Positions 1-8,957 of a stretch of 64,000 nt of DNA are shown here, piece by piece. Both the position numbers and the translations under genes were made by a program. Numbering within the stretch: the stretch's first letter is position 1; every line of letters begins with the position of its first letter. A model generated the notes under the pieces. It saw nothing but the letters and a program-made list of their open reading frames with translations. It had not been told where the DNA came from and did not search any database. The DNA lies in contig JAUNPV010000004.1 of the NCBI GenBank assembly GCA_030536515.1, positions 78,173 to 142,172 on the forward strand, read 5' to 3'. Source of the stretch: Eubacteriales bacterium (GTDB lineage: Bacteria > Bacillota > Clostridia > Oscillospirales > Oscillospiraceae).

Positions 1-151
1 TCGATTGGCTGCTGAATCCGTAATTTCATGCGGTATCCTATTTCGTGGTATGGGTTTTGGGAGGAAATAAATAGCGAACCACCGTCCTGGCCTATTTTGC
101 AGCAGCCATTATTCAGGGCGGTGATAACCAATCTGATGTGATTACTGCTTG

Positions 152-205
152 GGGATGTTCCGACAAAGTGCCTGTCGAATTTTGTTCGGCGGGCACTTTG
201 TCATA
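152..205 (+). terminator. Long hairpin, probable terminator
   Basis: GACAAAGTGCC pairs with GGCACTTTGTC around an inner GTCGAA/TTCGGC stem and a TTTT loop. A T-rich tract (AATTTTTAATA) follows on the plus strand. It probably terminates a gene lying to the left of the window. Confidence 0.5.
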
Positions 206-563
206 CGAATTTTTAATATAACGATTTATTGTTTTACTGCTTGAATCATGATAGCTATACTGTCTTTCTGTGGGAAACACTTCCACAGTCTGCTTGCTGA
301 CAGCCTCATACGACTATTACGTCAGATTGCAGAAGAAAGTAAAAAATCAATCTGATTTCAGAATATATTTTAGCCTTTCAGCAAAAAATAGTTAGATATT
401 TCAACATTCGTAAAGGCGTTTCAGACAATGAAAAAATCTATCAAAATGTTCAAAAATAGCAAAAATCAAATTTTCAAATATGTTTTCAAATTCACACAAA
501 AATCTAACTTTTTCAGCTTATTGAAATCAAATAGTTTCGATAATTCTATGGTCATTTTTTGAG

Positions 564-596
564 CTATGATCAAACTATGGTCAAACTATGGTCAAG
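564..596 (+). repeat. Three 11-bp tandem repeats, CTATGRTCAAA
   Basis: Units start at 564, 575 and 586, exactly one helical turn apart, and a partial CTATGGTCA lies at 546. This phasing is typical of a protein-binding array such as arm-type integrase/excisionase sites or iterons. It lies about 70 bp from the 3' end of tRNA-Thr. Confidence 0.6.
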
Positions 597-629
597 CAGA
601 CTATTTCGGCAGATTTACAAAAAAGTAAA

Positions 630-664
630 ACCCCCTAAAGCCGTTACGGCTCTAGGGGTTTTTG
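630..664 (-). terminator. Terminator of tRNA-Thr, probably bidirectional
   Basis: The hairpin pairs ACCCCTAGAGCC with GGCTTTAGGGGGT around a short loop. On the minus strand it is followed by TTTTACTTTTTT, directly downstream of the tRNA. The plus strand also has a TTTTT tract. Confidence 0.8.
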
Positions 665-740
665 TGGAGCTAGTGACCTGACTCGAACAGGCGACCTTCT
701 CATTACGAGTGAGATGCACTACCGACTGTGCTACACTAGC
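665..740 (-). tRNA. tRNA-Thr (anticodon CGT)
   Basis: A cloverleaf is readable on the minus strand. Acceptor arms GCTAGTG and CACTAGC pair, an encoded CCA ends the gene, the T arm contains GTTCGAGTC, and the anticodon stem TCTCA/TGAGA encloses loop CTCGTAA with anticodon CGT. The gene is 76 nt including CCA and a terminator follows immediately. Confidence 0.93.
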
Positions 741-791
741 GTGCTCAGCCCAATTATTATAGCTGGGTTTGGGCTGAATGTCAATAGCTTT

Positions 792-1358
792 TTATACCTG
801 TGCGCCCAGCTCTTTGATTTTCTCCCGGATGGACAGGAGGTCATCAAAGGTTTCCGGGCGTTTGGTCACGTCCCGGAGGAGGGCGGAGGGGTGGTAGATG
901 GCGGTCATCCAGACGCCGTTTTTCTCCATCCACTGGCCGTGCTGGCGGGTGATGCGGAAGTTTTCGTCGATGAGGCGCTGGGCGGCAATGCGGCCCAGGC
1001 AGACGATAATCTTCGGGCGGACCAGAGCCGCTTGACTGCGCAGATACCCGATGCAGGCATCCTGCTCGGTCTCCAATGGGTCCCGGTTCCGGGGCGGGCG
1101 GCATTTGACGATGTTGGCAATATAGCAGTTGGTGTTCCGGTCCAGGTCGATGATGGCGAGCATATCGTCCAGCAGCTTTCCGGCGGGGCCTACAAAGGGG
1201 ATGCCCTGCCTGTCCTCCTGCTCCCCCGGGCCCTCGCCCACCAGCATCACGTCCGCCTCCCGGCAGCCGACCCCGAAAACCACGTGGTTTCTGGTTTCGC
1301 ACAGGCCACAGCGGGTGCATTCCAGGCAGGTCTGGCAGAGTGTTTCCCAGTCAAGCAT
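792..1358 (-). CDS. Uracil-DNA glycosylase, family 4 (Fe-S type)
   Basis: This enzyme removes uracil from DNA and starts base-excision repair. The protein has 188 residues, normal for family 4. Motif A is GEGPGEQED (41-49) and the second catalytic motif is HPSALLRD (156-163). Cysteines 14, 17, 86 and 102 have the spacing of the [4Fe-4S] ligands of thermophilic family-4 enzymes. Its ATG overlaps the stop of the upstream DacF-like gene by one base (TGATG), and a GGAGGAAT ribosome site lies inside that gene, so the two are translationally coupled. Confidence 0.93.
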   Translation of the reverse strand: MLDWETLCQTCLECTRCGLCETRNHVVFGVGCREADVMLVGEGPGEQEDRQGIPFVGPAGKLLDDMLAIIDLDRNTNCYIANIVKCRPPRNRDPLETEQDACIGYLRSQAALVRPKIIVCLGRIAAQRLIDENFRITRQHGQWMEKNGVWMTAIYHPSALLRDVTKRPETFDDLLSIREKIKELGAQV

Positions 1359-2887
1359 CAGTAATTCCTCCTGCGGGCCTCCCGGCGGCGGCGTCTCCGG
1401 GCCCGCATCCGGGAGCGCATATAGGCGTTGAAGGCCAGATAGGCCATGGCAAGGCCCAGAATAATCACACAGATGGTGCCGATGACGGACAGGATTCCCG
1501 ATTCATCGGAGTCTCTGCGGACGGCGGTGGAGCGGATGGTAACGCCGGTGTCGTTGGCGGCTTTCACATTGCCCATGGCGTACACCTCCGCCTCGGCCAT
1601 ACAGCAGTTGCGGTACCAGATTTCCATGGTGCCGATTTTCTGGTCCTTGGCCACGGGGGCGGTGAGGTCGCCGTCGGTGATGAAATAGTTGACGGTCAGG
1701 TTGTTCATGGTGGCCGCAATGGGCACCACGGAGTCATAATCCACAATGGCCTGGCCCACGGCGTTGCTCTCGCCGCCGGCCACCGGGAACTGGCTCAGTG
1801 ACATTCCCTCGTAGAGGAGCCGGTTGACCTTATACTTGTCAAAGCCCAGGCTCAGCAGCTCCACCATTTCGTTGAAGTTGCCGTAATACTGGATACGCCA
1901 GCTGTCCGGCACGGTGGTACGGACGGCGCCCAGGACCACCGCCACATAGCTGAGGTTCCGGGTTGGGTCGTCGGACTTGGTTTCGGCGGTGATGGCCAGG
2001 TTTGCGCCGGTGGTGCTGTGGTAGCTCTGGACGCCGCCGGTGACCCGGCTGTCGATGAATTCCAGAATGTCGGACTGCTCCATCATATAGTTCTTGGTCA
2101 CCAGCTTGCGCTCCTCCGAGCGGTCGGTGGCCGGGACCGTGTAGCTGGTGGTACCGAAGGCCTTTTTGAACGCCTCATTTTTCATGGCCTCCACCACAAT
2201 CTTGGCCATGTCCCGGGCGGTGGTGTAGGAGTGGGACACGGTTTCCAGGCCGTGGACATTGGAAAAATCGGTGGTGGTGCAGCCCATCTGCTTGACCCGG
2301 GCGTTCATCAGGCTGACAAAGGCCTGCTGGGTCCCCGCCACGTGCTCGGCCAGGGCAATGGCGGCATCGTTGGCGTTTTCCAGGAACATACAGTAAATCA
2401 GGGATTCCACGCTCAGCTGCTCGTCGTGCTTCAGCTTCACATCCAGCGAACCGATGGGCAGCTTGGAAATGTTGACGCTGTTGACCTTGACCATTTCATC
2501 CGGCTCACAGCTTTCCAGGGCAATCAGGGCGGTGACCATTTTGGCCAGGTTGCCGGGGCACAGCTTGGTATCCGGGTTGTAGGAATAGACCACGGTGTTG
2601 GTGGCTGTCTCATACAGGAACACGCCCTGGGCCGTATCCAGCTTCCGCTCGGTGCCCGCCAGGGGAACCAGGCCGTTGATGGTGTGGCAGCCGTTCTGGA
2701 TGCTGACGGTGCCGTAGACCGCCTTGGGGTCCTGCTCCTTCACCCCGCCGGCATCCAGGGGCAGCGTCTCCCCCACGGTCTCCCCGGTGGAAGCCGGGGC
2801 GGTCTGCTCAGCGGAAACAGGCAGGGCCAGACACTGGAAAAGCAGGGCAAGACCCAACAGCAGCCACAGAAATTTCATTTTTTTCAT
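1358..2887 (-). CDS. DacF-like D-Ala-D-Ala carboxypeptidase homologue lacking the catalytic serine
   Basis: The 509-residue protein has an N-terminal signal peptide, a peptidase-S11-like domain (about 85-330), a C-terminal domain, one membrane helix near 467-489 and an Arg-rich cytoplasmic tail. This is the layout of a membrane-anchored low-molecular-weight penicillin-binding protein. The active-site motifs are broken: the SxxK position reads N113-L-A-K116, SxN reads N171-A-N173, and KTG reads V282-T-G284. The fold should be intact, but DD-peptidase activity by the known mechanism is not expected. It may bind peptidoglycan or act as a scaffold. A second degenerate paralogue lies upstream, and the uracil-DNA glycosylase gene is coupled downstream. 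Confidence 0.85.
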   Translation of the reverse strand: MKKMKFLWLLLGLALLFQCLALPVSAEQTAPASTGETVGETLPLDAGGVKEQDPKAVYGTVSIQNGCHTINGLVPLAGTERKLDTAQGVFLYETATNTVVYSYNPDTKLCPGNLAKMVTALIALESCEPDEMVKVNSVNISKLPIGSLDVKLKHDEQLSVESLIYCMFLENANDAAIALAEHVAGTQQAFVSLMNARVKQMGCTTTDFSNVHGLETVSHSYTTARDMAKIVVEAMKNEAFKKAFGTTSYTVPATDRSEERKLVTKNYMMEQSDILEFIDSRVTGGVQSYHSTTGANLAITAETKSDDPTRNLSYVAVVLGAVRTTVPDSWRIQYYGNFNEMVELLSLGFDKYKVNRLLYEGMSLSQFPVAGGESNAVGQAIVDYDSVVPIAATMNNLTVNYFITDGDLTAPVAKDQKIGTMEIWYRNCCMAEAEVYAMGNVKAANDTGVTIRSTAVRRDSDESGILSVIGTICVIILGLAMAYLAFNAYMRSRMRARRRRRREARRRNY

Positions 2888-2945
2888 AATTATCCCTCAA
2901 AATTCTTCCGCCGGGGCTTCCCGGCGAAGACGTTGTATCGCAGAT

Positions 2946-3968
2946 TTAGTTCTGAATTCCCTGATTCAGCAGCTCCGTCATGTCCTCGTAATCGCCAAAG
3001 TGCTTAACGCTCCACCCATTATCCGCCATGACCCGCTCCGACCCCAGGACGATGCCAATATACAGCCCATTATCCTCCACCGTGCAGACCAGTCCTCCCC
3101 CGGTGTCCCGGCGGTAAGCCTGCATTCCGCCGGTGACCCGGGGATCCATAAAGTCGAAAAGATTTGTCTGCTCCATCATGTAGTTATGGGTCATCAGTTC
3201 CCGCTTCTCACAGCAGTTTGTCGCAGGAACCACATACTCGGTCATACTGAAGAAATCCCGGAAGGTGTCGTTTTGAATGGCTTCATAGATGATTCTCAGC
3301 ATATCCCGGGCGGTGGTGCGGTTTTTCTCGGCATCCAGCCCATGGACATCTGAAAACGCCGTATCGGTGCAGCCGATTTCCTTCACCCGGCTGTTCATCA
3401 AATCCACAAAATTCCATTGGCTCCCCGCCACCTGCTCAGACAGGACGATGGCAGCATCGTTGGCACCTTCCAGCAGCATACAGGCAAGCAGGTCACGGAC
3501 GGTCATCTCCTCCCCGGCCTGAAGATTCTGATTTAACGCACCCGCAGGCAGGTTCCAATTCTCCCGGGCCCCAACCGTCACCCCATCCTCCAAAGAGCAG
3601 TTTTCCATGACAATCAGAGCTGTCACCAGCTTGGTCAAGCCGCCGGGGGCCGCCTGGGCATCCGGTGCACGGGAGCAGACAATGCTTCCGCGGTTCACAT
3701 CATACAAAAGCATACTTTTTGCCGAGCCGAAGGTGAGCGCATAGCCGTCCTCCTCCAGGCTGAGCTCCGGCATGGCTTGGGCCTGGGTCTCAGCGGGAAT
3801 CGTGGTCTCCGGAGCCGCTGTGGTTGCAGCTTCGGTGGGAAGGCTGGTCTGCAAAAGCTCCTCTCCGGTGGCCGCCGGGGCATCCTTGGCGGCGCAGCCG
3901 GACAGCGTCAATGACGCTGCGGCCGCTGCGGCGCACAGCAGCACCGAAAAGAATCGAAATTTTTTCAT
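2946..3968 (-). CDS. DacF-like lipoprotein, serine-less carboxypeptidase homologue
   Basis: This 340-residue paralogue of the downstream gene starts at the ATG preceded by GGAGGTAAATTT; a longer frame exists upstream but has no ribosome site. It has a lipoprotein signal with lipobox LSGC (Cys25), then a Thr/Ala/Pro-rich linker, then the S11-like domain. Catalytic positions are again replaced: the SxxK serine is Gly110 (GLTK), SxN reads GAN, and KTG reads VTG. Unlike its neighbour it lacks the C-terminal membrane segment. Both copies losing the same three motifs suggests one ancestral inactivation before duplication, with the fold kept for binding. Confidence 0.83.
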   Translation of the reverse strand: MKKFRFFSVLLCAAAAAASLTLSGCAAKDAPAATGEELLQTSLPTEAATTAAPETTIPAETQAQAMPELSLEEDGYALTFGSAKSMLLYDVNRGSIVCSRAPDAQAAPGGLTKLVTALIVMENCSLEDGVTVGARENWNLPAGALNQNLQAGEEMTVRDLLACMLLEGANDAAIVLSEQVAGSQWNFVDLMNSRVKEIGCTDTAFSDVHGLDAEKNRTTARDMLRIIYEAIQNDTFRDFFSMTEYVVPATNCCEKRELMTHNYMMEQTNLFDFMDPRVTGGMQAYRRDTGGGLVCTVEDNGLYIGIVLGSERVMADNGWSVKHFGDYEDMTELLNQGIQN

Positions 3969-3997
3969 AAATTTACCTCCATTACCCCATTCCGGGG

Positions 3998-4026
3998 TTG
4001 TCCGTTGGCGGGAAATCGTGTATAAT
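3998..4026 (+). promoter_or_regulatory. Sigma-A-type promoter for the comEA operon
   Basis: TTGTCC and TATAAT are separated by exactly 17 bp, about 65 bp upstream of the comEA-like start. Confidence 0.65.
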
Positions 4027-4046
4027 GTCATTGATATGACTGTAAC

Positions 4047-4075
4047 ATTATATCAGCTTTTTGTCTTCCAGTCAA
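4047..4075 (-). promoter_or_regulatory. Sigma-A-type promoter for the DacF-like genes
   Basis: On the minus strand TTGACT and TATAAT have a 17-bp spacer, about 80 bp upstream of the lipoprotein start. It is divergent from and close to the comEA-operon promoter. Confidence 0.65.
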
Positions 4076-4093
4076 TGCGGAAGGGGGATTCCC

Positions 4094-4474
4094 ATGAAAA
4101 AACCGGCGGTGCAGCTTCTGGTGGCGGTGACGTGCGTCTTTGCCGCCTTTACCCTGGGGCTGCTTCTGGGCCGCAGCGGCAGCCGCGGCGGGGTACATCT
4201 GGCTGTGCCCGCCGCCATGCAGACCGCCCCGGCGGAAACGGAGCCCCTCCCCTCCGCCACCCAGCCCCTGGTCCGGTTTCCCATTGACCTGAACAGCGCC
4301 GGACTGGACGAGCTCATGGCCCTGCCCGGCATCGGGGAGGTGCTGGCCCGGCGGATTCTGGCCTACCGGGCGGAGCAGGGGGAATTTTCCACTGTGGAGG
4401 AGCTGCTGAATGTGGAGGATATTGGAAAAAAACGGCTGGAGCAGATTATGGAACTGGTGAAAATCGGAGGTTAG
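4094..4474 (+). CDS. comEA: ComEA-like helix-hairpin-helix protein
   Basis: The 126-residue protein has an N-terminal membrane anchor (about 5-25), a low-complexity linker, and a C-terminal helix-hairpin-helix DNA-binding domain (about 62-124: LNSAGLDEL, LPGIGEVLA, VEDIGKKRL). ComEA proteins bind incoming DNA at the outer membrane face during transformation. The start follows AGGGGGATTCCC. It is the first gene of a run with the two-component system and exonuclease III; no comEC is adjacent, so a competence role is likely from the family but not shown by context. Confidence 0.85.
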   Translation: MKKPAVQLLVAVTCVFAAFTLGLLLGRSGSRGGVHLAVPAAMQTAPAETEPLPSATQPLVRFPIDLNSAGLDELMALPGIGEVLARRILAYRAEQGEFSTVEELLNVEDIGKKRLEQIMELVKIGG

Positions 4475-4477
4475 GCT

Positions 4478-5158
4478 ATGAAAATACTGGTGGTAGACGA
4501 CGAGGCCCTGCTGGTCAAGGGTATTCGGTTTAATTTGCAGAACGAGGGCTACGAGGTCATCACAGGCGGCGACGGGCTGGAGGCGGTCCAGGCCGTTCAG
4601 AATCAGGACCCGGACCTGGTGGTGCTGGACGTGATGATGCCCAATATGGACGGGCTCACCGCCTGCGCCAAAATCCGGGAGTTTTCCGACGTGCCCATCA
4701 TCCTGCTGACGGCCAAGGCCGAGGATATGGACAAGCTCATGGGCTTTGACCACGGGGCGGACGACTATCTGACCAAGCCCTTCAACATCCTGGAATTAAA
4801 GGCCCGCATCCGGGCCCTTTTACGGCGGGCGGGACCCCGGGGGGAGAAGGCTGTGGGCAATCAGCTGACCATCGGCACCATCACCTTGGATCTGGATGCC
4901 CGGAACGCCTACCGGGACGGCGCTCTGGCGGACCTGACCGCCAAGGAATTCGACGTGATTGAATTTCTCATGCGCAATCCCAACCGGGTCTACTCCCGGG
5001 AGGCGCTGCTGGACACCATCTGGGCCTATGAATACCGCAGCGACATCCGCACGGTGGATGTGCACATCCGCCGCCTCCGGGAGAAGCTGGAAGAAAATCC
5101 GGCGGAGCCGAAATACATTTTGACGAAGTGGGGCGTTGGCTATTATTTCCGAAAATGA
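4478..5158 (+). CDS. OmpR/PhoB-family response regulator
   Basis: This DNA-binding regulator (226 residues) has a receiver domain (1-115) with acidic pocket D7-D8, phospho-acceptor D51, T78 and K100, and a C-terminal winged-helix domain (about 130-226). It starts 3 bp after the comEA stop and overlaps the kinase gene, which is its likely phosphodonor. The stimulus cannot be read from the sequence. Confidence 0.93.
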   Translation: MKILVVDDEALLVKGIRFNLQNEGYEVITGGDGLEAVQAVQNQDPDLVVLDVMMPNMDGLTACAKIREFSDVPIILLTAKAEDMDKLMGFDHGADDYLTKPFNILELKARIRALLRRAGPRGEKAVGNQLTIGTITLDLDARNAYRDGALADLTAKEFDVIEFLMRNPNRVYSREALLDTIWAYEYRSDIRTVDVHIRRLREKLEENPAEPKYILTKWGVGYYFRK

Positions 5159-6578
5159 GAAAAAGCCCTTCTGGGGCTACCGAAACACCCAGACCCGGTA
5201 TGCCATGACCTATGTGGTCATCACCACCGTGGTGCTGCTGATTCTGAATATCTACTGCTCCAACATCAGCCAGCGGCTGTTCTGCCAGAGCAAGGAGGCC
5301 GCCATGGTTGAAAAATGCCAGCTGGCCTCTGACGAGATTGCCACCCTGGACGTGCTGAGCCCCACCACCGTGGCGGGGATTATGGGCCAGATGGAAAGCC
5401 TCACCGCCAACCGGGTCATCGTCACCGACCAGGGGGGCAACGCCCTGTACGACAGCGGCGGGGAGTATGTGGGTGCCTATGTGCTGTTCCCGGAGATTTT
5501 GAAGGCCCTGGACGGCAACGACGTGTTCTCCTGGGACTACCGGGACAGCGCCATGTTCTCCCGGGCCGCCACCCCCATCGTCTACTACGGGGCCAATGTG
5601 GGCTGCGTGTACATGGCCGAGCACGACACCTCCCAGGGCGTGCTGCTGCTGAAGCTCCAGGGCACCGTGCTGCGGGTGACGCTGATGCTGGAGGTGCTCA
5701 TCACCCTGTTCTCCATCATCTTCTCCCGGGGCTTCTCCCGGCGGCTCAGCAAAATCATGCGCCATATGCGCACCATCCAGGAGGGAGACTACTCCCAGAA
5801 GCTGAACATGGGCGGCAACGACGAGCTGACGGTGCTGGGCAACGAATTCGACGACCTGACGGACCGGCTGCAAACCTCCGAGCAGAAGCGCAGCCGCTTT
5901 GTCTCCGATGCCTCCCACGAGCTGAAAACCCCTCTGGCCTCCATCAAGCTGTTGTCGGACTCTATTTTGCAGTACGACATGGATTTGCAGACCGTCCGGG
6001 AATTTGTAGGCGACATCGGCGACGAGGCGGAGCGGTTAAACCGGATGACCACCAAGCTGCTGTCCCTGACCAAGGCCGAGGGCCTGCCCGATTCGTCGGA
6101 AAGCGAGATCATCTACATGGCCCCCACCGTCCGGCGGGTGGCGAGAATGCTGAAGCAGACGGCCCTGAAGGCGCAGGTCACCTTCCAGCTGGAGCTGGAG
6201 GGGGACAGCCCGGTGCTGATTTTGGAGGACGACCTGTACCAGATTGTCTTTAATCTCATGGAAAACGGCATCAAATACAACATCGCCGGGGGCCGCCTGA
6301 CGGTGCGCCTTCACCGGCAGGAGGAAAACGCCCTGCTGGAGGTCTCCGACACCGGCATGGGCATCGACGGGGAGGCTCTGAAGCACGTGTTCGAGCGGTT
6401 CTACCGGGTGGACAAGGCCCGGTCACGGGCCACCGGCGGTAGCGGCCTGGGCCTTGCCATCGTGCGGACCATCGTCCAGCGGAACCGGGGCACCATCGAG
6501 GTCAGCTCCGTGGTGGACCAGGGCACCACCTTCACGGTGAGCTTTCCGGCCTTTGACACGGAGGTAGACCAGGTATGA
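5136..6578 (+). CDS. Membrane sensor histidine kinase
   Basis: The 480-residue kinase has TM1 (about 24-44), an extracellular sensor region (45-175), TM2 (about 177-198), HAMP, a HisKA domain with H261 in SHELKTP, and an HATPase domain with N box [10 protein letters not shown] and G boxes DTGMGID and GGSGLGLA. It should phosphorylate the response regulator encoded just upstream. The frame given starts at a TTG inside that gene; an ATG at 5205, immediately before TM1, is an alternative. Its stop overlaps the next gene (ATGA). Confidence 0.92.
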   Translation: MAIISENEKKPFWGYRNTQTRYAMTYVVITTVVLLILNIYCSNISQRLFCQSKEAAMVEKCQLASDEIATLDVLSPTTVAGIMGQMESLTANRVIVTDQGGNALYDSGGEYVGAYVLFPEILKALDGNDVFSWDYRDSAMFSRAATPIVYYGANVGCVYMAEHDTSQGVLLLKLQGTVLRVTLMLEVLITLFSIIFSRGFSRRLSKIMRHMRTIQEGDYSQKLNMGGNDELTVLGNEFDDLTDRLQTSEQKRSRFVSDASHELKTPLASIKLLSDSILQYDMDLQTVREFVGDIGDEAERLNRMTTKLLSLTKAEGLPDSSESEIIYMAPTVRRVARMLKQTALKAQVTFQLELEGDSPVLILEDDLYQIVFNLMENGIKYNIAGGRLTVRLHRQEENALLEVSDTGMGIDGEALKHVFERFYRVDKARSRATGGSGLGLAIVRTIVQRNRGTIEVSSVVDQGTTFTVSFPAFDTEVDQV

Positions 6579-7066
6579 AGCGTGGGCTGATTCTGATGAT
6601 TTTGGCAGCCGTGCTGCTGTCCGGCTGCACCGCCTCGGCAGGGGGGCTCAAGGAGCCGGTGACCTTTTACTACCTGCTGGAGCAGTACACCTACGGCCAG
6701 GATGCCCAGGTCTTTGCCCCCGAGCAGTGGGAGGCCGCCGGTCACCGGCAGGACCTGACGTATCTGCTGTCGCTGTACCTGATGGGGCCGTCCCAGGAGG
6801 GCCACCTGTCCCCCCTGCCCCGGGACACCAAGGTCTATTCCACCAAGGAGCTGGACCGGGATGTGTTTGTGAACATTTCCGACACCGGCGCCACCCTCAG
6901 CGACACCGCCTTTACCCGGGCCTGCGCCTGTCTGGCGCTGACCTGCTTTGACCTGACGGATGCCCAGTCGGTCACCGTCCGCAGCGGGATGCGCTCCATC
7001 ACCATGACCCGGGACACCCTGATTTTAGTGGACGACAGTCCCATGACCACGGAGGAAACAGCATGA
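6575..7066 (+). CDS. Lipoprotein with GerMN-like domain
   Basis: The 163-residue protein has a lipoprotein signal with lipobox LLSGC. The rest resembles the GerMN (spore germination/sporulation) fold: [12 protein letters not shown], then a [13 protein letters not shown] stretch and an alternating strand/helix pattern. The domain call rests on pattern recognition. It overlaps both neighbours by 4 bp, so it belongs to the two-component operon and could be a sensor accessory or envelope protein. Confidence 0.65.
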   Translation: MKRGLILMILAAVLLSGCTASAGGLKEPVTFYYLLEQYTYGQDAQVFAPEQWEAAGHRQDLTYLLSLYLMGPSQEGHLSPLPRDTKVYSTKELDRDVFVNISDTGATLSDTAFTRACACLALTCFDLTDAQSVTVRSGMRSITMTRDTLILVDDSPMTTEETA

Positions 7067-7818
7067 AATTCATTTCCTGGAATGTAAACGGCCTGCGGGC
7101 CTGCGTCGGCAAGGGCTTTGCCGATTATTTCCATGAGGCGGACGCGGATTTTTTCTGCTTGCAGGAAACAAAATTGCAGGCAGGGCAGATTGACCTGGAC
7201 CTGCCCGGCTATCACCAGTTCTGGAGCTACGCCGAGAAGAAGGGCTACTCCGGCACGGCGGTCTTTGCCAGGGAGGCTCCCCTGTCCGTGAGCTATGGGG
7301 TGGGCGTGCCGGAGCTGGACACCGAGGGGCGGCTTATCACCCTGGAATACCCGGATTTCTACCTGGTCACCTGCTACACCCCCAACGCCCAGCAGGAGCT
7401 GGCCCGGCTGGACCACCGGCTGAAATGGGATGCGGCCTTCCGCCATCACCTGTGCGCCCTGGACCGGGTAAAACCGGTGGTGGCCTGCGGCGATTTGAAC
7501 GTGGCCCATCAGGAAATCGACCTGAAAAATCCCGGCTCCAACCGGGGAAACGCAGGCTTCTCCGACGAGGAGCGGGCCAGCTTTGGCGCATTGCTGGAAA
7601 GCGGCTTTACCGACAGCTTCCGGCATCTGTACCCGGACCGCACCGGGGCCTACAGCTGGTGGAGCTACCGGTTCAACGCCCGGAAGAACAACGCCGGCTG
7701 GCGCATCGACTATTTTCTGGTGTCCGACCGTCTCTGCGGCAGCATCACAGCCGCCGCCATCCACAGCCACATCACCGGCTCCGACCACTGCCCGGTGGAG
7801 GTGGATTTGGAATTCTAA
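7063..7818 (+). CDS. exoA: Exodeoxyribonuclease III (AP endonuclease)
   Basis: This Mg-dependent 3'-5' exonuclease and AP endonuclease acts in base-excision repair. The 251-residue protein matches the family throughout: N-terminal ISWNVNGLRA, metal ligand E in LQETKLQ, YTPN, the GDLNVAH catalytic loop, and SDHCPVEVDL at the end. It overlaps the lipoprotein gene by 4 bp (ATGA), so it is cotranscribed with the two-component system, and a strong terminator follows. Confidence 0.95.
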   Translation: MKFISWNVNGLRACVGKGFADYFHEADADFFCLQETKLQAGQIDLDLPGYHQFWSYAEKKGYSGTAVFAREAPLSVSYGVGVPELDTEGRLITLEYPDFYLVTCYTPNAQQELARLDHRLKWDAAFRHHLCALDRVKPVVACGDLNVAHQEIDLKNPGSNRGNAGFSDEERASFGALLESGFTDSFRHLYPDRTGAYSWWSYRFNARKNNAGWRIDYFLVSDRLCGSITAAAIHSHITGSDHCPVEVDLEF

Positions 7819-7820
7819 AC

Positions 7821-7866
7821 AAATATCATTGCGGGCCGGCGCTAACGCCGGCCCGCAATGATATTT
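7821..7866 (+). terminator. Strong rho-independent terminator, bidirectional
   Basis: A perfect ~20-bp stem (AATATCATTGCGGGCCGGCG and its complement) has a 4-nt loop and ends in TTTT. It lies between convergent genes. Confidence 0.85.
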
Positions 7867-8243
7867 TACAGCATGATTCCGATTTGACCGTTTTTCTTGA
7901 CCAGGTAGCCGTCCTTCAGACGTTCCAGGTAGGAAAAGGGCTCCTCCGGGCTGATGGGGACGAAGGTTCCCGTGGGCCGGTCGTGGCGGGGGATGATGAG
8001 AAACCTTGGCTCCTCCCCCTTCAGCCGCTTAATTGGGACCCGGGTGTCCAGACCGAAGCCCCCGTCCATGGGCACCAGTACCCCCAGGTTTTCCCGTCCG
8101 TCCCGCCACCGGACCTCCAGCCGGCACACCACCGACCCGGTCAACCGGCACCGGCAGTGAAAGGCATAGTAAAGCCCCTGGCGCAGCACCTGCACCTTCC
8201 CCACCTGGTCAGACCCAAAATAAACGCCGTAGCTTCCTTCCAT
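7866..8243 (-). CDS. Hypothetical protein, 125 aa
   Basis: I do not recognise this protein. The chosen ATG has an AGAGGTGGTACAT ribosome site; the longer upstream frame runs through repeat DNA and has no site. It is soluble, lacks a signal peptide, and is rich in beta-strand patterns (GVYFG, VVCRLEV, ENLGVLVPM), consistent with a small beta-barrel-like fold. It lies alone between a terminator and a dispersed palindromic element. Confidence 0.7.
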   Translation of the reverse strand: MEGSYGVYFGSDQVGKVQVLRQGLYYAFHCRCRLTGSVVCRLEVRWRDGRENLGVLVPMDGGFGLDTRVPIKRLKGEEPRFLIIPRHDRPTGTFVPISPEEPFSYLERLKDGYLVKKNGQIGIML

Positions 8244-8300
8244 ATGTACCACCTCTTGGTGAAGGGTATGCAGATAGAAGCGTCCATATACTAAAACGTA

Positions 8301-8443
8301 TGTCATTGCGAAGCCAGTGCTCACACTGGCTGTGGCAATCCGTTCTTTCTCATTTTTCAAAGATAAAATGAGCTGCCTAGTGTGAACACCATGCAGTGGG
8401 GATGCGGATTGCGAACCAGTCTTCGGACTGGTTCGCAATGACA
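8301..8443. repeat. TGTCATTGCGAA-family palindromic element, full copy (143 bp)
   Basis: It opens with TGTCATTGCGAA and closes with TTCGCAATGACA, a perfect 12-bp terminal inverted repeat. Inside are a CCAGTG..CACTGG hairpin followed by GGCAATCCG and a second hairpin at ACCAGTCTTCGGACTGGT. It lies between the hypothetical gene and mazF. Confidence 0.85.
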
Positions 8444-8453
8444 TTCTGTTTTT

Positions 8454-8822
8454 TTAACTGAATCGTCCGCCGTGGAGGCCGAAGCTGACGGCGATGGCGT
8501 CGTCTACCTGGGACATCTGCTTTTCGTCCAAATGGCCCATGTGCTCCCGGAGGCGGCGCTTGTCGATGGTGCGGATCTGCTCCAGGAGGATGATGGAGTC
8601 CTTGCTGAGCCCTACGCTGCCTCCGGCGATGTTGATATGGGTGGGCAGCCGGGCCTTTCCCGTCTGGCTGGTGATGGCGGCGGCGATTACCGTGGGAGAA
8701 TGGCGGTTGCCGGTATCATTTTGTACAATCAGGACCGGGCGGGTTCCCCCCTGCTCGCTTCCTACCACAGGCGACAGGTCTGCGTAAAATATGTCGCCCC
8801 GTTTTACATTCCCTTCTGTCAT
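8454..8822 (-). CDS. mazF: MazF/EndoA-type mRNA interferase, no adjacent antitoxin
   Basis: The 122-residue protein closely follows the Bacillus EndoA/MazF pattern: VKRGDIFYADLSPVVGSEQGG, RPVLIVQND, then LLEQIRTIDKRRL. This family cleaves single-stranded RNA at specific sequences and is normally held by a cotranscribed antitoxin. Here the upstream gene is a lipoprotein ending 135 bp away, and no antitoxin-sized frame lies between. The start follows GGAG. The nnrD-lipoprotein-mazF order resembles the Bacillus acpS-ydcC-alr-ndoAI-ndoA region without alr and ndoAI. Confidence 0.92.
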   Translation of the reverse strand: MTEGNVKRGDIFYADLSPVVGSEQGGTRPVLIVQNDTGNRHSPTVIAAAITSQTGKARLPTHINIAGGSVGLSKDSIILLEQIRTIDKRRLREHMGHLDEKQMSQVDDAIAVSFGLHGGRFS

Positions 8823-8957
8823 TTGCTTCACGCTCCGTGCATAATTCCCTGCGCTACCCTTTTTCCTATGTAACGCAGTGATTGTATTGTGCCACAAATC
8901 CGATGAAAATATACGGTGCAGCCTTCACAATATCCTATGCCCGGATGCGCCCGGAGG

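Larger units (their letters stand above)
1..628. other. AT-rich left-edge region without a recognisable gene
   Basis: No open frame with a start and ribosome-binding site is visible on either strand. Only short open tails run in from the left edge and stop by position 70. The segment is clearly more AT-rich than the rest of the window. It holds a long hairpin (about 152-195) and an 11-bp tandem repeat (564-596), and it abuts the 3' end of a tRNA gene. It may be the end of an integrated element or simple intergenic DNA. Confidence 0.5.

Noticed and set aside
2-70. C-terminal end of a gene at the left edge
   Set aside because: Two frames stay open briefly (stops at 21 and 68), neither with a recognisable protein pattern; too short to support.
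8823-8957. Antitoxin gene upstream of mazF
   Set aside because: The longer mazF frame here has no separate ribosome site or helix pattern, and 135 bp is too short for a MazE/EndoAI protein.
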